The translations under genes and the position numbers were made by a program. A DNA stretch of 64,000 nucleotides, from the NCBI GenBank assembly GCA_933228675.1, contig OW121740.1, positions 127,049,630 to 127,113,629 on the forward strand, in the 5' to 3' direction. Position 1 is the first letter of the stretch, and every line of letters begins with the position of its first letter. Shown here one piece after another: positions 1-10,295 of the stretch. The notes beneath the pieces were generated by a model. The model ran no database searches. It was not told where the DNA came from and was given only the letters and a program-made list of their open reading frames with translations. The DNA comes from Stomorhina lunata. Lineage: Eukaryota; Arthropoda; Insecta; Diptera; Rhiniidae.

Positions 1-1460
1 AGGGTGTGAAAAGGCGTAAAGCCGAGAAAACAAATTTAAGGGTTGGTTCATTGTTTCTTATATTTGTTATCGCTTGAATCAATAAAGTAAGAAATAAAAT
101 TTGTAGATTGTCTGTGACAAAATATCAAACACATATTTGGTACTTTTTTGAATTAAGAGGGTAAAATCGGTAACATTATTTCTTCTGAATCAAAAGGAAT
201 AGAAACAAACAAGTAATAGATCTATGATTAGCAGTTAAAATTAAGGACAGGTATTTGGTACTTTTTTAAATTCTTCCCATTAGGGGGTAAGACATGGTAG
301 TTAAGGGAAAACTAGTAGTCTTATATCTCTGAAACAAACAGCGATGCAAAAAAATTGAAATTGGGTAAGAATCTGGTACGAAAATAAGAAGACACGAGTT
401 TGGTTATTTTTGAGAATTGAGATTAATAAGGGCAAAAAAGGGTAAAAACTACTATTTGGTATTTTTTTACGACATACTTATCTTTAGATGTAGGGGATGT
501 TGGATAACAAGCAACTGTTCTGATTGGTATTAACATGGTAAGCCCAGACTTGTCTTGGTCACCCTTAATCTCAACTGTGGACACCGACCTTCTCGTGGCA
601 ACACAAGGGGAACTACGTTAAAAACCATTAATATAGTTAGTTAATATGTGCCGCGAGTTCTCCCATAAGAACTATAAGAACGTGGGTTAGGACGTCAGGA
701 TATTATCCCACTCCTGGAAACAAAAATTACTATGAAAAAGCTATAATTATAATAAAAACGACCCCCTTAAATCAGAAGAGGATTTACGAAACTTCGATGA
801 AAAGACCAAGTAGAGGAAAGTCTTTTAAAATGTGGCCTACGCAAATTCCGCCCCTTAAGGGGTAAAACAGGTTAGAAAATGGAAAATATAGTAACGTCAT
901 ATCTCAGAAACAGACATCGATAGAAACGAAATTTAAATTGGATTTGGATTGGGTAGAAAAAAAGGAGGAACACTTGTTAAGAATTTTTTTAAAAATGGAC
1001 AAAAAGGGTGTTAAGAAAGGTTAAAACTGAAATTTTGGTACTTTTTTTTACCAATATATAACTTTTGAACTAATTACTATAAAAACAAAATTTATATCGC
1101 AATCGATAAACATAAAAAAACGTCAAACATGTGTTTGGTACTTTTTAGACTAATAGCGTAGAAAAGCTGGTCTTGAACATTAAGTAATATCAAATTTTCA
1201 ATTAAGCGTTAAAAAAGGACAAATTGACAATTTAAAACCTAAACAAAACGTAAAATAAGCAAAACGAAAATGGTGTTGAGATCAGCAATAAAAATAAAAG
1301 GACACGTATTCGGTACTTTTTTGAAATTTGGGTATATTGGGGGGGTTTTAACTGGTTAGAAAGGGGATATGGCGATGGGAACAAGATTAAAATTGGGTTA
1401 AGATCGAGATATAAATTAGGTTAAGAAAACTTACTTGTTTTTTATATTAGAGAGTTTTTT
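1..1460. repeat. Degenerate iterated repeat block with TTTGGTACTTTTTT motif
   Basis: The motif TTTGGTACTTTTTT or a close variant recurs near 136, 250, 450, 1035, 1133 and 1308, usually followed by stretches like GGGTAAAA. Similar motifs, in both orientations, occur in the tail of the repeats at 16.1-16.4 kb and 46.4-46.6 kb, so this is probably a decayed relative. No coding sequence is visible apart from the LINE-like insertion reported separately. Confidence 0.55.
480..860 (+). mobile_element. LINE-related fragment (shared block plus ORF2 C-terminal remnant)
   Basis: Positions about 500-760 match 6460-6720 in the same orientation (both contain GATGTTGGATA, CAAGCAAC, CCCACTCCTGGAAA) and about 42810-42905 in inverse orientation. 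Positions 773-850 read in the + frame as a decayed KRRGF..LR*KDQVEESLL peptide. This corresponds to the basic TRWKDQVEENL tail of the LINE at 39-42 kb, with one stop. It is a dead fragment. Confidence 0.5.
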
Positions 1461-1553
1461 TTTAGTTGGAAATATAAATATAAATCTTACTTTTCTGATT
1501 TATTTCTCTGTAGTTATACTGATATTTAGGGGTGTTGTCAAAACAAACCTATA

Positions 1554-1805
1554 TATCGCACTTGTTTAACAAGAGGGTATTAACTCAAAATTTTTAAATT
1601 TTCACTTTTTAGAAGAAATTGATATGTAGTGATCTTATCTACACATTGTAAAAATCTGACATCATTTTCACTATAATTTCGCCAAAAAACTACAGTTTTA
1701 CCCCTCTTCTTTATATGAAAGTAGTAGTAAAATAAAATAGTTTTTTGACTCTACTGAAAATTTTAAAATTTTGAGTTAATACCCTCTTGTTGATCAAGTG
1801 CGATA
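1554..1805. mobile_element. MITE, about 42-bp TIRs, TA-flanked (copy 1)
   Basis: The ends are inverted repeats beginning TATCGCACTTG and continuing through AACAAGAGGGTATTAACTC. A TA dinucleotide flanks each side (1552-1553, 1806-1807), consistent with Tc1/mariner-type target duplication. The 252-bp element is non-coding. A second copy lies inverted at 19988-20239. Confidence 0.85.
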
Positions 1806-1898
1806 TAATAGTTATCATTTTCCCATACAAATTATATACATATAAATATATTTAGTAACAGAGAATAACAAATGTCTTACCTTTGAAAATTTGTTCAG

Positions 1899-2883
1899 GG
1901 TTCCATTTACAACTGGGTGAGAGCTCATCGTTTTCACCATCAAAACTTCCGCAAAGAAGAAGACCCCTATTTTAGCAATCGTGACTTTATGCACGCACAG
2001 GTTTATGCACAACTTTTGGAATTCAATCCAAAGCAGGAGGCCCTAATGAAAGAAGTGGATATGAAAGATTTGGAAAATGATGGTGTAGTAATGTTTCAGA
2101 AAAGGTAAAACTATAATAAAACTAACAAATAGTTAGGGTATTCACAAGGTCCCTTATCTAGTCATATTGCCATAAGTTATAATTAAATAAAAACTTAAGG
2201 GCTAAAAATAAAGGTATAGAAGACAAAATTTTATTATTTTATATATTTGAAAGTTGTAACATTATAATTTATTTATATAACTTATGACAATTTGACAAGA
2301 TAAGAGATCTTGTGAATACCCTTAATTTATTACGATATACTTACATATATTAAACATTTCCTTTTAATACCCATTTTAAAGGTTCTACTGGATCTTGTAC
2401 TTTTTCCTGCATGTCTTGGTACCCATCAATTCTCCCCTTGAATACTGGGGTGACTCCTTGTCCGCTTCCATTGTTGTAGCCTTCTCTCTGCGTTATATGG
2501 TGGTCTTGAACATCTGCTGGCTCATCAATTCAGCTCATTTGGTTTGGGGCTTGGATAAGAACTTTAAACCCTCCGATTCGAATAGTGTTTTCTTTATTAC
2601 CAAAAGCTATTGGCCTCAGTATCACTATATGCTGCCGAACGATTATCAAAGTGGTGAATTCGGTAGTTATGCAGTTGACAGCATTACCGCCATGATTCGT
2701 GTTTTTGCCGCTTTGGATATGGCTAAGGATTTGCGTACGATAAGCTCAGTAGCTGTACGAAATGGTTTGACTGAGGCTGTGGAAACTGGTCGTCCTATTG
2801 TCGATTGTATTATGGAGTTTGCCCGCAAGGAGGAGAAGGAAATGCCTAAAAATCATTTCCTAAATAGGGAGAAGTTTATGTGA
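1899..2883 (+). CDS. Acyl-CoA Delta-9 desaturase-like protein, last two coding exons (partial); degenerate third histidine box
   Basis: The exons are 1899-2105 and 2382-2883, with stop TGA at 2881-2883. The first is preceded by a TTGTTCAG acceptor; the intron 2106-2381 has a GT donor and an AAAG acceptor and keeps frame. The peptide starts GSIYNWVRAHRFHHQ and contains the second histidine box (HRFHH). It continues through MKDLENDGVVMFQKR, a hydrophobic segment (FYWILYFFLHVLVP), the RYMVVLNICWLINSA segment and the LPNDYQSGEFGSY region, all typical of membrane fatty acyl-CoA desaturases of the ER that introduce a Delta-9 double bond using a di-iron centre. Canonical enzymes have NSAAHMWG and an HNYHH third box. 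Here these read NSAHLVWG and PQYHY, so two box-3 histidines are gone and the NSAAH histidine is displaced by one residue. There are no stops or frameshifts over about 236 codons. The upstream exons, including the first HXXXXH box, are not in the window. It could be a non-catalytic paralog or one with altered chemistry. Confidence 0.9.
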
Positions 2884-2907
2884 ACGTAAAGCGTCGGAAA
2901 AATTTGA

Positions 2908-2913
2908 AATAAA
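2908..2913 (+). promoter_or_regulatory. Poly(A) signal of the left desaturase
   Basis: AATAAA lies 25 bases after the stop codon, with a second AATAAG-like site just downstream and T-rich sequence following. This gives a very short 3' UTR. Confidence 0.55.
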
Positions 2914-3067
2914 AATAAGATTTTTCTTAAATTTGTTTATGAAGATTTTGTCAAAATTTTTTAAAATTACCTAAATTATATTTTTAAAATTTTTTGTAAT
3001 AGAAATACCTTCCAAATCAAAATGTCATTTATTTGAATTTAAGTGGTGGGGATTCATATGGAATCTA

Positions 3068-3321
3068 TATCTGTGGCTTGGTGCTAAAAGGGCCAATGTC
3101 AATTTTTAGCTGTTATAAGTTAATCATTGCATTATATCCCCTTCTTTTCCCTCTTTTATTTGGCTCTAACAGCTAATCTCTAGCTTAACTCAGAACAGAT
3201 TTATAAGGGTTTTTTCTGGGCAATGTTACTATGAATTTATATGAAAAATTAAAACTTTAAATCAAATTTTCTCAAAACTACTTTTGTTGACATTGGCCCT
3301 TTTAGCACCAAGCCACAGATA
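3068..3321. mobile_element. MITE, about 34-bp TIRs, TA-flanked
   Basis: Inverted repeats begin TATCTGTGGCTTGGTGC at the left and end with the reverse complement at the right, continuing through AAAAGGGCCAATGTCAA. TA flanks both ends (3066-3067, 3322-3323). The 254-bp element is non-coding, and the near-perfect arms suggest recent activity. Confidence 0.85.
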
Positions 3322-4584
3322 TATGGCAGGTACATATCACTTTTCCGGGAGTTCGGTCATGCAGAAGGTACCCGAAATAAGTACTATTTTTGACGTTTTC
3401 GTCAAAATTGTTAAGTTTGAGACATAAGGAGGTTTCCGAATAAAATTTGTCGCTGTGTTAGATTAAATTTAAATAAGTTTTTTTTTAAAGCAATTTGTAT
3501 TTATCTAAAAATCCAATATCTTACTCACATTTTGAATATTCTTATCCGTATTTGAGTTTGGTGAGGAGGATTGATCTAATTCGAGCTGTTGAATAAAACG
3601 ATCATAAGAAACCCAAACAAGACAGAAAATAATGAGACATGGCCTATTACCGCAAAAGCTCACAGCTTGAGTCGATGATTTGAGTTGAAATCGCAAAACA
3701 TCCCAAATAATTAAACTTTAGTCTTTTGCAAATCAAATTTCAAAAATAGGCGGAATCAAATTTTCTTTAAAACTTTTATATTATATTTTTATGAAGGTCT
3801 CTAAGACTGTTTAAGTTATTTGCCCAAAGTAATTATATCCGGCGTTGAAAGAAATTTAAGATTCTTTCATTTCTCTTAAGAACAAGATCGTGACACTTTT
3901 TGAATAAAATTCAAATTTGTTTTTTGTTTACTTGAGTTATAACACGACACAAAAAGTTTAAAGAAAGTATATGAAATGAGTGTCCAAATATGGCTTATTT
4001 ACATGAATAGTGTCAGAACTCAGAATATGTAGGTTTTTAATTAAGTTTTATAAAAGGACGCATTCTTTAAATAACACTGCTCTGCAAAAATTCATTTTTT
4101 GTCTTTCCTTTTAATAAAACTATGCGGACTATATGGATCTTGATGCGCTAAACTCAAATCCGTTGTCGGTTTTTTTTCCATCAGATCTGGATTTTTTTTA
4201 TGGGCGTGGCAAATTTTTCCCCTTAAATTAGTCAGGTACGGAGACCTATTTCGTGAAGATGCATAACAAAATTGCATTTATTTTAGTCTAATATAATTTT
4301 TCTGTATCTCTTATCGTTTTGGAGTTATTTAAAAATTAATGGAGAACAAATTTTTTTTCATGCGAAATTCGAAATTTTTTTCAGGTTAAAAATGTAATTA
4401 AAAAAAAGATAAAGTAAAATTTTAACATTTTAAACATTTTTCTAAGAGCTACATATCTTAAGAATAAAATAAGCTATAAACCGTAGAAATCTGGTTAAAA
4501 GTGTAATTTGATGAAATTTGGTGCTGATATTTTTTCATATTGGGACCATTTCTTACTTATTTAAATGGCCTATATTTACAACTT
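3322..4584. other. AT-rich stretch with no supported gene
   Basis: Only short chance ORFs are present on either strand, with no recognisable domain, tRNA or terminal repeat structure. Confidence 0.5.
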
Positions 4585-4775
4585 GTTAAGGTCAAATGCC
4601 AAGCTTATTCTAAAATTCCATGCCCTGCGATCTTTTGAGCATATTCTTCAATGTCATAGGCCAAGCTTTGAAAAAATTTCCTCTACTTGGTCTTTTCATC
4701 GAAGTTTCGGACATCCTTTTCTACGAGTTCCCTCGGGATCATTTTCGAACACTTACACTTAGTGTCGTAAGTTGG
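4585..4775 (-). mobile_element. LINE ORF2 C-terminal remnant
   Basis: Minus-strand translation gives a decayed KLR*KDQVEE...KDRRAWN pattern, matching the TRWKDQVEENL...QDRSAWN tail of the LINE at 39.0-39.2 kb. Several stops are present. It is a 3' fragment of the same LINE family. Confidence 0.6.
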
Positions 4776-4789
4776 CCAATTTAGTTTTG

Positions 4790-5150
4790 AGATTGAGCAG
4801 GTTGTTTCTGTGTACCAGTTGGTCTGCGAGGACCTAAATAGAAACTGCTAAATAAGAAATTTTCAGGCTGATAGCGGTATACCTTCGTATTGGTCAATAT
4901 CCTCCTCACTAAGGAGAGCACCAAGTTTTCCTTAATTATCTGAAATTGTGTTACCTGGTACATTGTTGTGGCCACATACCCAAGTAAGTTTAATATTGGA
5001 ATGTCTCGCCATCTCGTATAGGGATGCTGGCATTTCCAAGTAAGAACGGATGTCGTAAAGACCGAAGATCGAAGAGAGTGAATTGCGGGAAGACCATCCG
5101 TACAAAAACGAATATCCCTATAGTATATTCAGTGGTTCATTAGCCATTCG
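4790..5150 (-). pseudogene. Non-LTR retrotransposon RNase H remnant
   Basis: The minus strand reads CTDGLPAIHSLRSS, then TWKCQHP, then IKLTWVCGHNNVPGN, corresponding to the TDSQAAIKAL and WVPGHxxxxGN signatures of retrotransposon RNase H. There are in-frame stops and a frameshift. Together with the reverse transcriptase thumb at 5590-6115 it forms one decayed LINE, split by the SINE at 5161-5480. Confidence 0.65.
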
Positions 5151-5160
5151 CTCGCCTTAT

Positions 5161-5480
5161 ATATTTATATATAATTCCCTGACAATACTCCAATTGGAAC
5201 AAGGGGTACTTCACTCAGACAAAGAGCTGCATCCGATTCTATTTTTTGACTCATTGAAACGTAGGTCCCGTTTTAACGCCGGCTCCGAATGGCAAATGCA
5301 TTAGTTAGAGAAGTTTTACATAGCCTAATACTCAATAACCAGTGGCTAGCTGAGCTATGAGGTGAACCGACGCTTTTTTGAAATTTTTTTCAAGTGGGTC
5401 TGGCCGGGGATTGAACTTGAGACCTCTGGTATGTTAGGCAGATGACTAACCTGCTATACCATGGCGGTTTGGTCGGCCTA
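5161..5480 (-). mobile_element. tRNA-derived SINE (copy 1)
   Basis: On the minus strand the head reads CCGCCATGGTATAGCAGG (A-box like), then CATCTGCCTAACATACCAG, then CAAGTTCAATCCCCGG (B-box like). The CTGCCTAACA anticodon-arm sequence resembles tRNA-Val(AAC). A non-tRNA body follows (GGTTCACCTCATAGCTCAGC, GAGCCGGCGTTAAAACG, CCAATTGGAGTATTGTC) and then a TATATATAA tail. The same order is seen at 39215-39510 on the plus strand and, without the head, at 34828-34940. Confidence 0.75.
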
Positions 5481-5589
5481 TAGATGTGTGAAATTTCAGT
5501 CTGTAGAATACTACAGAGTTTTGAGAGCTTGAAAAAAATTTTCGTCCCTAACAGTGTCCGATTTGGATTCATCCTTATTTATCTTCATG

Positions 5590-6118
5590 TGTCAACAAGT
5601 AACACCAGAGAAGGAGCGGTCGAAGAATGGTGAGGGAATGCAGTAGTCGATGTTTTTGGGGATAGTTCTGAGTTTGTTCAAAATAATGGGGGTACCTATA
5701 GATGAAGGAGACCATTCTTTTGTAATGCTTAACGTAGTGTCTGAGTTAAGCCAGTTTTGCATAGTAATGTGTACCTTTGAAGATGTAGACCTAATGGCAC
5801 CAGTAATCATTAGGGCAGATTATCTGAGGATTTTAACAAATTATCCTCGCGATAAGCCTTACAAAGAGCAGGCCTCCAAATAATATCACCATACATGAGT
5901 ATAGGTTTTGCAACCATCTCAAAGTGTTAGCAGGGGATAGGCCCCTTGTGTTGCCTAGGGCTCTTCTGCACGAATCGAATGCAATATCTACTTTAGACAT
6001 CCTAGGTTGGGTATTTAAGCTCCAGAACAACTTGGATTCCAGAATGACCCCCAAGTATTTGGCGTGGTCAGTGAGCACCAGTTCAATCCCGTCTAACTTT
6101 GGAGGAGCGAACTGAAAA
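5590..6118 (-). pseudogene. Non-LTR retrotransposon reverse transcriptase thumb/connection remnant
   Basis: Two adjacent minus-strand reading frames carry HAKYLGVILESKLFW, CRRALGNTRGLSPA and MITGAIRSTSSK. These match the YLGVILD..L.W, crralG..wGlsP and ITGAMRTTPT signatures C-terminal to the catalytic palm in Jockey/R1-type LINE ORF2 proteins. The frame shifts between 5833 and 5810. Its 5' side is abruptly joined at about 6118 to a different LINE palm segment. Confidence 0.7.
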
Positions 6119-6119
6119 C

Positions 6120-6470
6120 TGTACTAGTTTTATTAACTGCCGCATCTCGGAGGATTTTCTCTAACGCAATATTTAAGAGATTGCAGGAGAAACTATCACC
6201 ATGTCTAAATCCCCGTTTAGTTATGAAGTTAAAATAGGTGTGAGGTTTTATCAGTTAATGTCATCCTGCATAGCCTTATTAACTAGGAATTCCAAACTCA
6301 GACATTGCTCTTAACACCTTCGTTCGTGTCGGGCTTTCGAAAGCATCTTTGTAGTAAACAAAGTGGTGATACCTAAGTGTCTATTTATTTCTCCAGGATT
6401 TGACGTTGACGTTGCTCAGTTGTAGATTTACCCGGTCTTAAGTCTATGGGTGATATGGGGCGATGTTGGA
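6120..6470 (-). pseudogene. Second LINE reverse transcriptase palm fragment
   Basis: The minus strand reads KDAFESPTRTKVLRAMSEFG, a few stops, then TKRGFRHGDSFSCNLLN and IALEKILRDAAV. This corresponds to the (A/F)DS..R..LY.aM.eFGIP and GLRQGD.LSC.LFNi.LEkviRd RT motifs of the LINE type seen at 39-42 kb. It is joined directly to the thumb of another LINE type at 6118, skipping the YADD region. Confidence 0.6.
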
Positions 6471-6720
6471 TATCAAGCAACGGTTATGCTTAGTCTTAAC
6501 TTGGTAAGTCCAGACTTATATTGGTACATTCTTCATCTCAAGTTTAGACACTGACCTCCTCGTTGTATTTCCTGGGTAACTAAGTTAACATCCGTTAAAG
6601 TAGCGAGCTTATACGTACTGCGACTTCCGCCCATAAGAACGATGCAAATTTGACTTAGAATGTCTGATTAGTAACCCACTCCTGGAAAAAACAACTTCTA
6701 TGAAAAAGCATAGGATTCAC
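6460..6720. repeat. Dispersed LINE-associated repeat block
   Basis: Clear relative of 500-760 (same orientation) and 42810-42905 (opposite). Shared landmarks include GATGTTGGATA, TAAGTCCAGACTT, ACACTGACCTCCTCG and AACCCACTCCTGGAAA. Non-coding as it stands. Confidence 0.55.
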
Positions 6721-6749
6721 AGTAGGCTTAAAGAAATTTTGAGGTACTA

Positions 6750-8130
6750 TATGGGCAAATCCGAAAAACATTAAACCAAGGACAAGGATTTTAAAACTGT
6801 CAAAACCACATATTTGTGTTAATGGAAATATTAACCATATATTGATCCTTTAGAATATATAATGGATACAATTTTTGATTATTCTCTGGTTGAATGACAG
6901 GTCTTTATTTGTACCCATCTCGAATTTTTTGTAAATTTTTTAAAATAAAAGGTTTTTTTAAAAGTTCATAAAAATCGCAAAAATATCCATTTAGGTATCA
7001 AATTTCAGTAGGGATCCAAAGTCTGCTTAATTTCATACAATTGGATGTAAAAAACCTCATCAAAAGTAATTGGAGTGATAAAAATGACATCAAGTAAAAA
7101 AGGGCTCACCGTGTGTAGCGTCCGTCACAGAAATAAAGGTTTTTTAATTTGACTAGTGCAATTTTTCTTTTTTCTTCAATTGAACTTGGTCCGTAAAGAG
7201 AACTTATAGTATGCTTTATATTAGGCTAAAAATATATGGATGTTAATATAGCATTTTACAGAAAAATATGTAAAGGAAAGTGTTTAGCGTCCGTCACAGT
7301 TTATAGTTTTTTTTTCAAAATGATATCTATTAAATATAAAATTTACGTACACATATCTGTCTTATTCATTAAGGAATAACACTGTCTATATCCACAGATT
7401 AAATTAAAAATATAACGTGTTGAAAAAAACGCACAGTGGGGCAAATTTGATGCTTATAAAAAAAATTGAATTTTTGGGACACTCTAAGAGCTAGCTGCAG
7501 CATTCTTGGGACGAAAAATAAGATGTCAAAAGTATGTTAAGAAGTGTTAAACTTGAAATAAATATATATATTTAGCCGTTTTGTGGAATATTAAATTGTG
7601 CCCAAAAATCGTATTTTCAACCGCCAACATGAAGAGGAAGGAGATGAAATTCGGGAACAGATAAGACCATTAGGTTCACTGATTTACGAACCATTAAAAA
7701 TAATATGAAATATGAGTTTTTCCTAATAAAAAACATTGAAGTAAAAACTGTATCGTCCGTCACGTAGCGTCCGCAACAGTTCATTTATGGATTTTTGGTG
7801 AAACTGGAAACTTTAAAAAATTTTATAGAAACTGTTTTATAATCCTCTGATTTTCCTCTATCTTTAAGGTATTTACAATTTTTTATTACTATGACCGATT
7901 TGATAAAAATTACATTTTTTGTAGCGTCCGTCACAGCACTTTAAAAGCGAATATCTTTTTCTCCCAAAAAAAAATATGTAAATTAACAAATTCCATTCGA
8001 AAGAGCAATCGATGGGCTGTAATTCTCCGGAATCTGTGCAAAGATATCTCGTGTAAAACGACAATGGGATTAATTTAAGTAAAACAAAATCCGTACAAAT
8101 GTATCGTCCGTCATGCAGGATTTGCCCATA
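6750..8130 (+). mobile_element. Non-autonomous transposon with iterated GCGTCCGTCACAG motif (copy A)
   Basis: A 1381-bp element with ends TATGGGCAAATCC and GGATTTGCCCATA, flanked by TA on each side. Internally the motif TAGCGTCCGTCACAG or a close form occurs at about 7115, 7283, 7751, 7763, 7921 and 8102. There is no transposase ORF. It is co-linear with copy C (17720-19101) and inverted relative to copy B (10296-11613). Confidence 0.85.
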
Positions 8131-10295
8131 TAGTTAATTTTTGTTGTAATAAAATTTAAGCGAATTTACATACTTTTTTAACATTTAAAATGGTACTTTT
8201 TCTTAGGTTTGAAACCGATATAACTTTTAAGCTTTTATAAAATTTTTGGACTGAATTTTAGAATATGTTTGGTAAACTTTAGTTGCAACTTAAATTAAGG
8301 CAATCTTGATAATGGTATCTACCTATTGTGGTGTAGGGTATAGAAATTGGAAGTCTGAGCTACATTATTTTCAGTTAACATTTTTTGAGTTATGTTTTTA
8401 TTCATGCAAACGAGCTTTATGTCTAAGAAACTAAATAAAATTTAAGCAAAATTATGAAATGAAAATGCTGATCCAGCGTAAAATTGCACTCAATGGGTAA
8501 TGCTTTTTTTTAAAGAAGTTTTTATATTAAAGTTGAAAACTCGAAATTAAATTATTTAGTTATAAGAAAATATTAAACAGTGAACAATAGTATTAAGAAA
8601 AAATTCTTGATCGGGAAAAATTATAAGAAAGGGAGTGAAAAGAAATCAAATTAAAAAATTAGTAAGTGTTTGGTAGTAAAAATCAATAAAGTTACAAAAT
8701 AAAAATTAAACAAAATGTTAAAGAAATTTTTAGAAAATATCAAAAATTAAATAAAAGGCTTAAGTATGTAAAAGAATATAAAAAAAAAGTTAACAAAAAT
8801 TTATTTATAAATATCTAAAAAATAAAATCAGGAAGCCGTATATAAAAAAACAGGTTTGAATTCTTTAAAAGGTGTTAACAGATAATTCAAAATGTAATTA
8901 ATAAATAATTGTATGAAATAAAAAACATTATAACGAAATAATGAATCCAAACATATTAATTGAAATACCCAGCAAACATTTTCATTGCCAAATAATCGAA
9001 TTAGATATTAATTTATAGAACCATAAATTTCCAATGTTAAATTACAATTGAATTTTTGCTTTAACCCCGCAATGTAATAAAACCGGATCAAATTCTAGCC
9101 CTAAAGCAACTACATACCCAAGAAAACATTTATTTTATTTCTAATTTTTATAACCATTTTCAATGAACATTAATATTTGACCACTGACAATAACTACCTA
9201 ACACTTTTCCCATAAAAATCTTAATTTCATGGTTAATTTCCCTAATTACACCTCGTCACCTATTCAGAACTAAAGTGTTAATTTTTACGAATATCTATTT
9301 GCGGTCATTAGATAAATACAATTTCAAATAAAAAGTAAAAAATTGAGTACTTATAAAATTTTCTTTTAAGTTATTGACAATTAATCCCCTTTAATGTTGG
9401 ATCAATATTTATTTAGCAATTATAGAATAAATGTGTTAAATCAGATACTTAACACGATTCGATGTGAATGAAATGTTTAACGCATTTACAAAGTGTCATT
9501 TAAACAAATTGATATTTGAATAATAAAAGTGAATTTGTAATAGTCGATCTTCAATCAGCGACGTCAACGCCACCAACTGAGGCAACTTTTGTAATATGTA
9601 CTCAACTAATGTAAATAAAAACTTAGATCTTCGTTCAATCGTGAGAAGTATAACGTGATCCCAGATTTGAAATAGTTTGACCTACGACCGTTTCTAAATG
9701 AGTTATAGTAAAATTTTAACGACATATAAGGTTTTTAATATACATAACCTATTAATTAACTTAAAGATATTCAAAATTTTTAAACTGTGGACCCAATTAA
9801 AATTTTGTATTATTACAATTAACTTTTTGCCCTTTTTACCCCTTACTACCATAAACAGGGAAAAAGTTAAAAATCGAAGTTTTAAAAATTGTTTGCGATT
9901 TTGATCTTGAAGGTAATTTATTTTTTGATTTTATATTTGTTTTTGTTCTTTATGACAAGGGACCGCTTTTTAGGACCCAAGTGACGCTGACCTACATCGG
10001 CTGCCTGCCTAACCTAACCTAACCTTAGCAAAATTGCTAATAGTTTGCAAGATATGAGCCTTAGAAAATGATCACTTTTTTGCAAAAATGACACCGAGGC
10101 CTCAAATCTTTGGTGCCCAATAAAAAAAAGAGCATGACTTGGGACAAAACTGGGAGACAGGGGTTTATTTTTTTGGTAGTTGTGTCTGTATTTGGGTATA
10201 TTTCCATGACTTAAAAAATTACACACAGTATATTTTATGCATTTGTAACAATTTCATTATAACTTTTGATTTTAAATATTGTTTTAAGAGATACA
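8131..10295. other. AT-rich stretch with no supported gene
   Basis: No conserved ORF. A more GC-rich patch at about 9540-9680 (GCGACGTCAACGCCACCAAC and following) could be part of an old LTR, but I see no paired repeat. A short CCTAACCTAACCT run lies at about 10009-10025. Confidence 0.45.

Noticed and set aside
9540..9700. Possible LTR end or primer-binding site
   Set aside because: No paired direct repeat or gag/pol sequence could be found nearby.
10009..10025. Telomere-like CCTAACC repeats
   Set aside because: Only about three units; too short to be more than a simple-sequence run.
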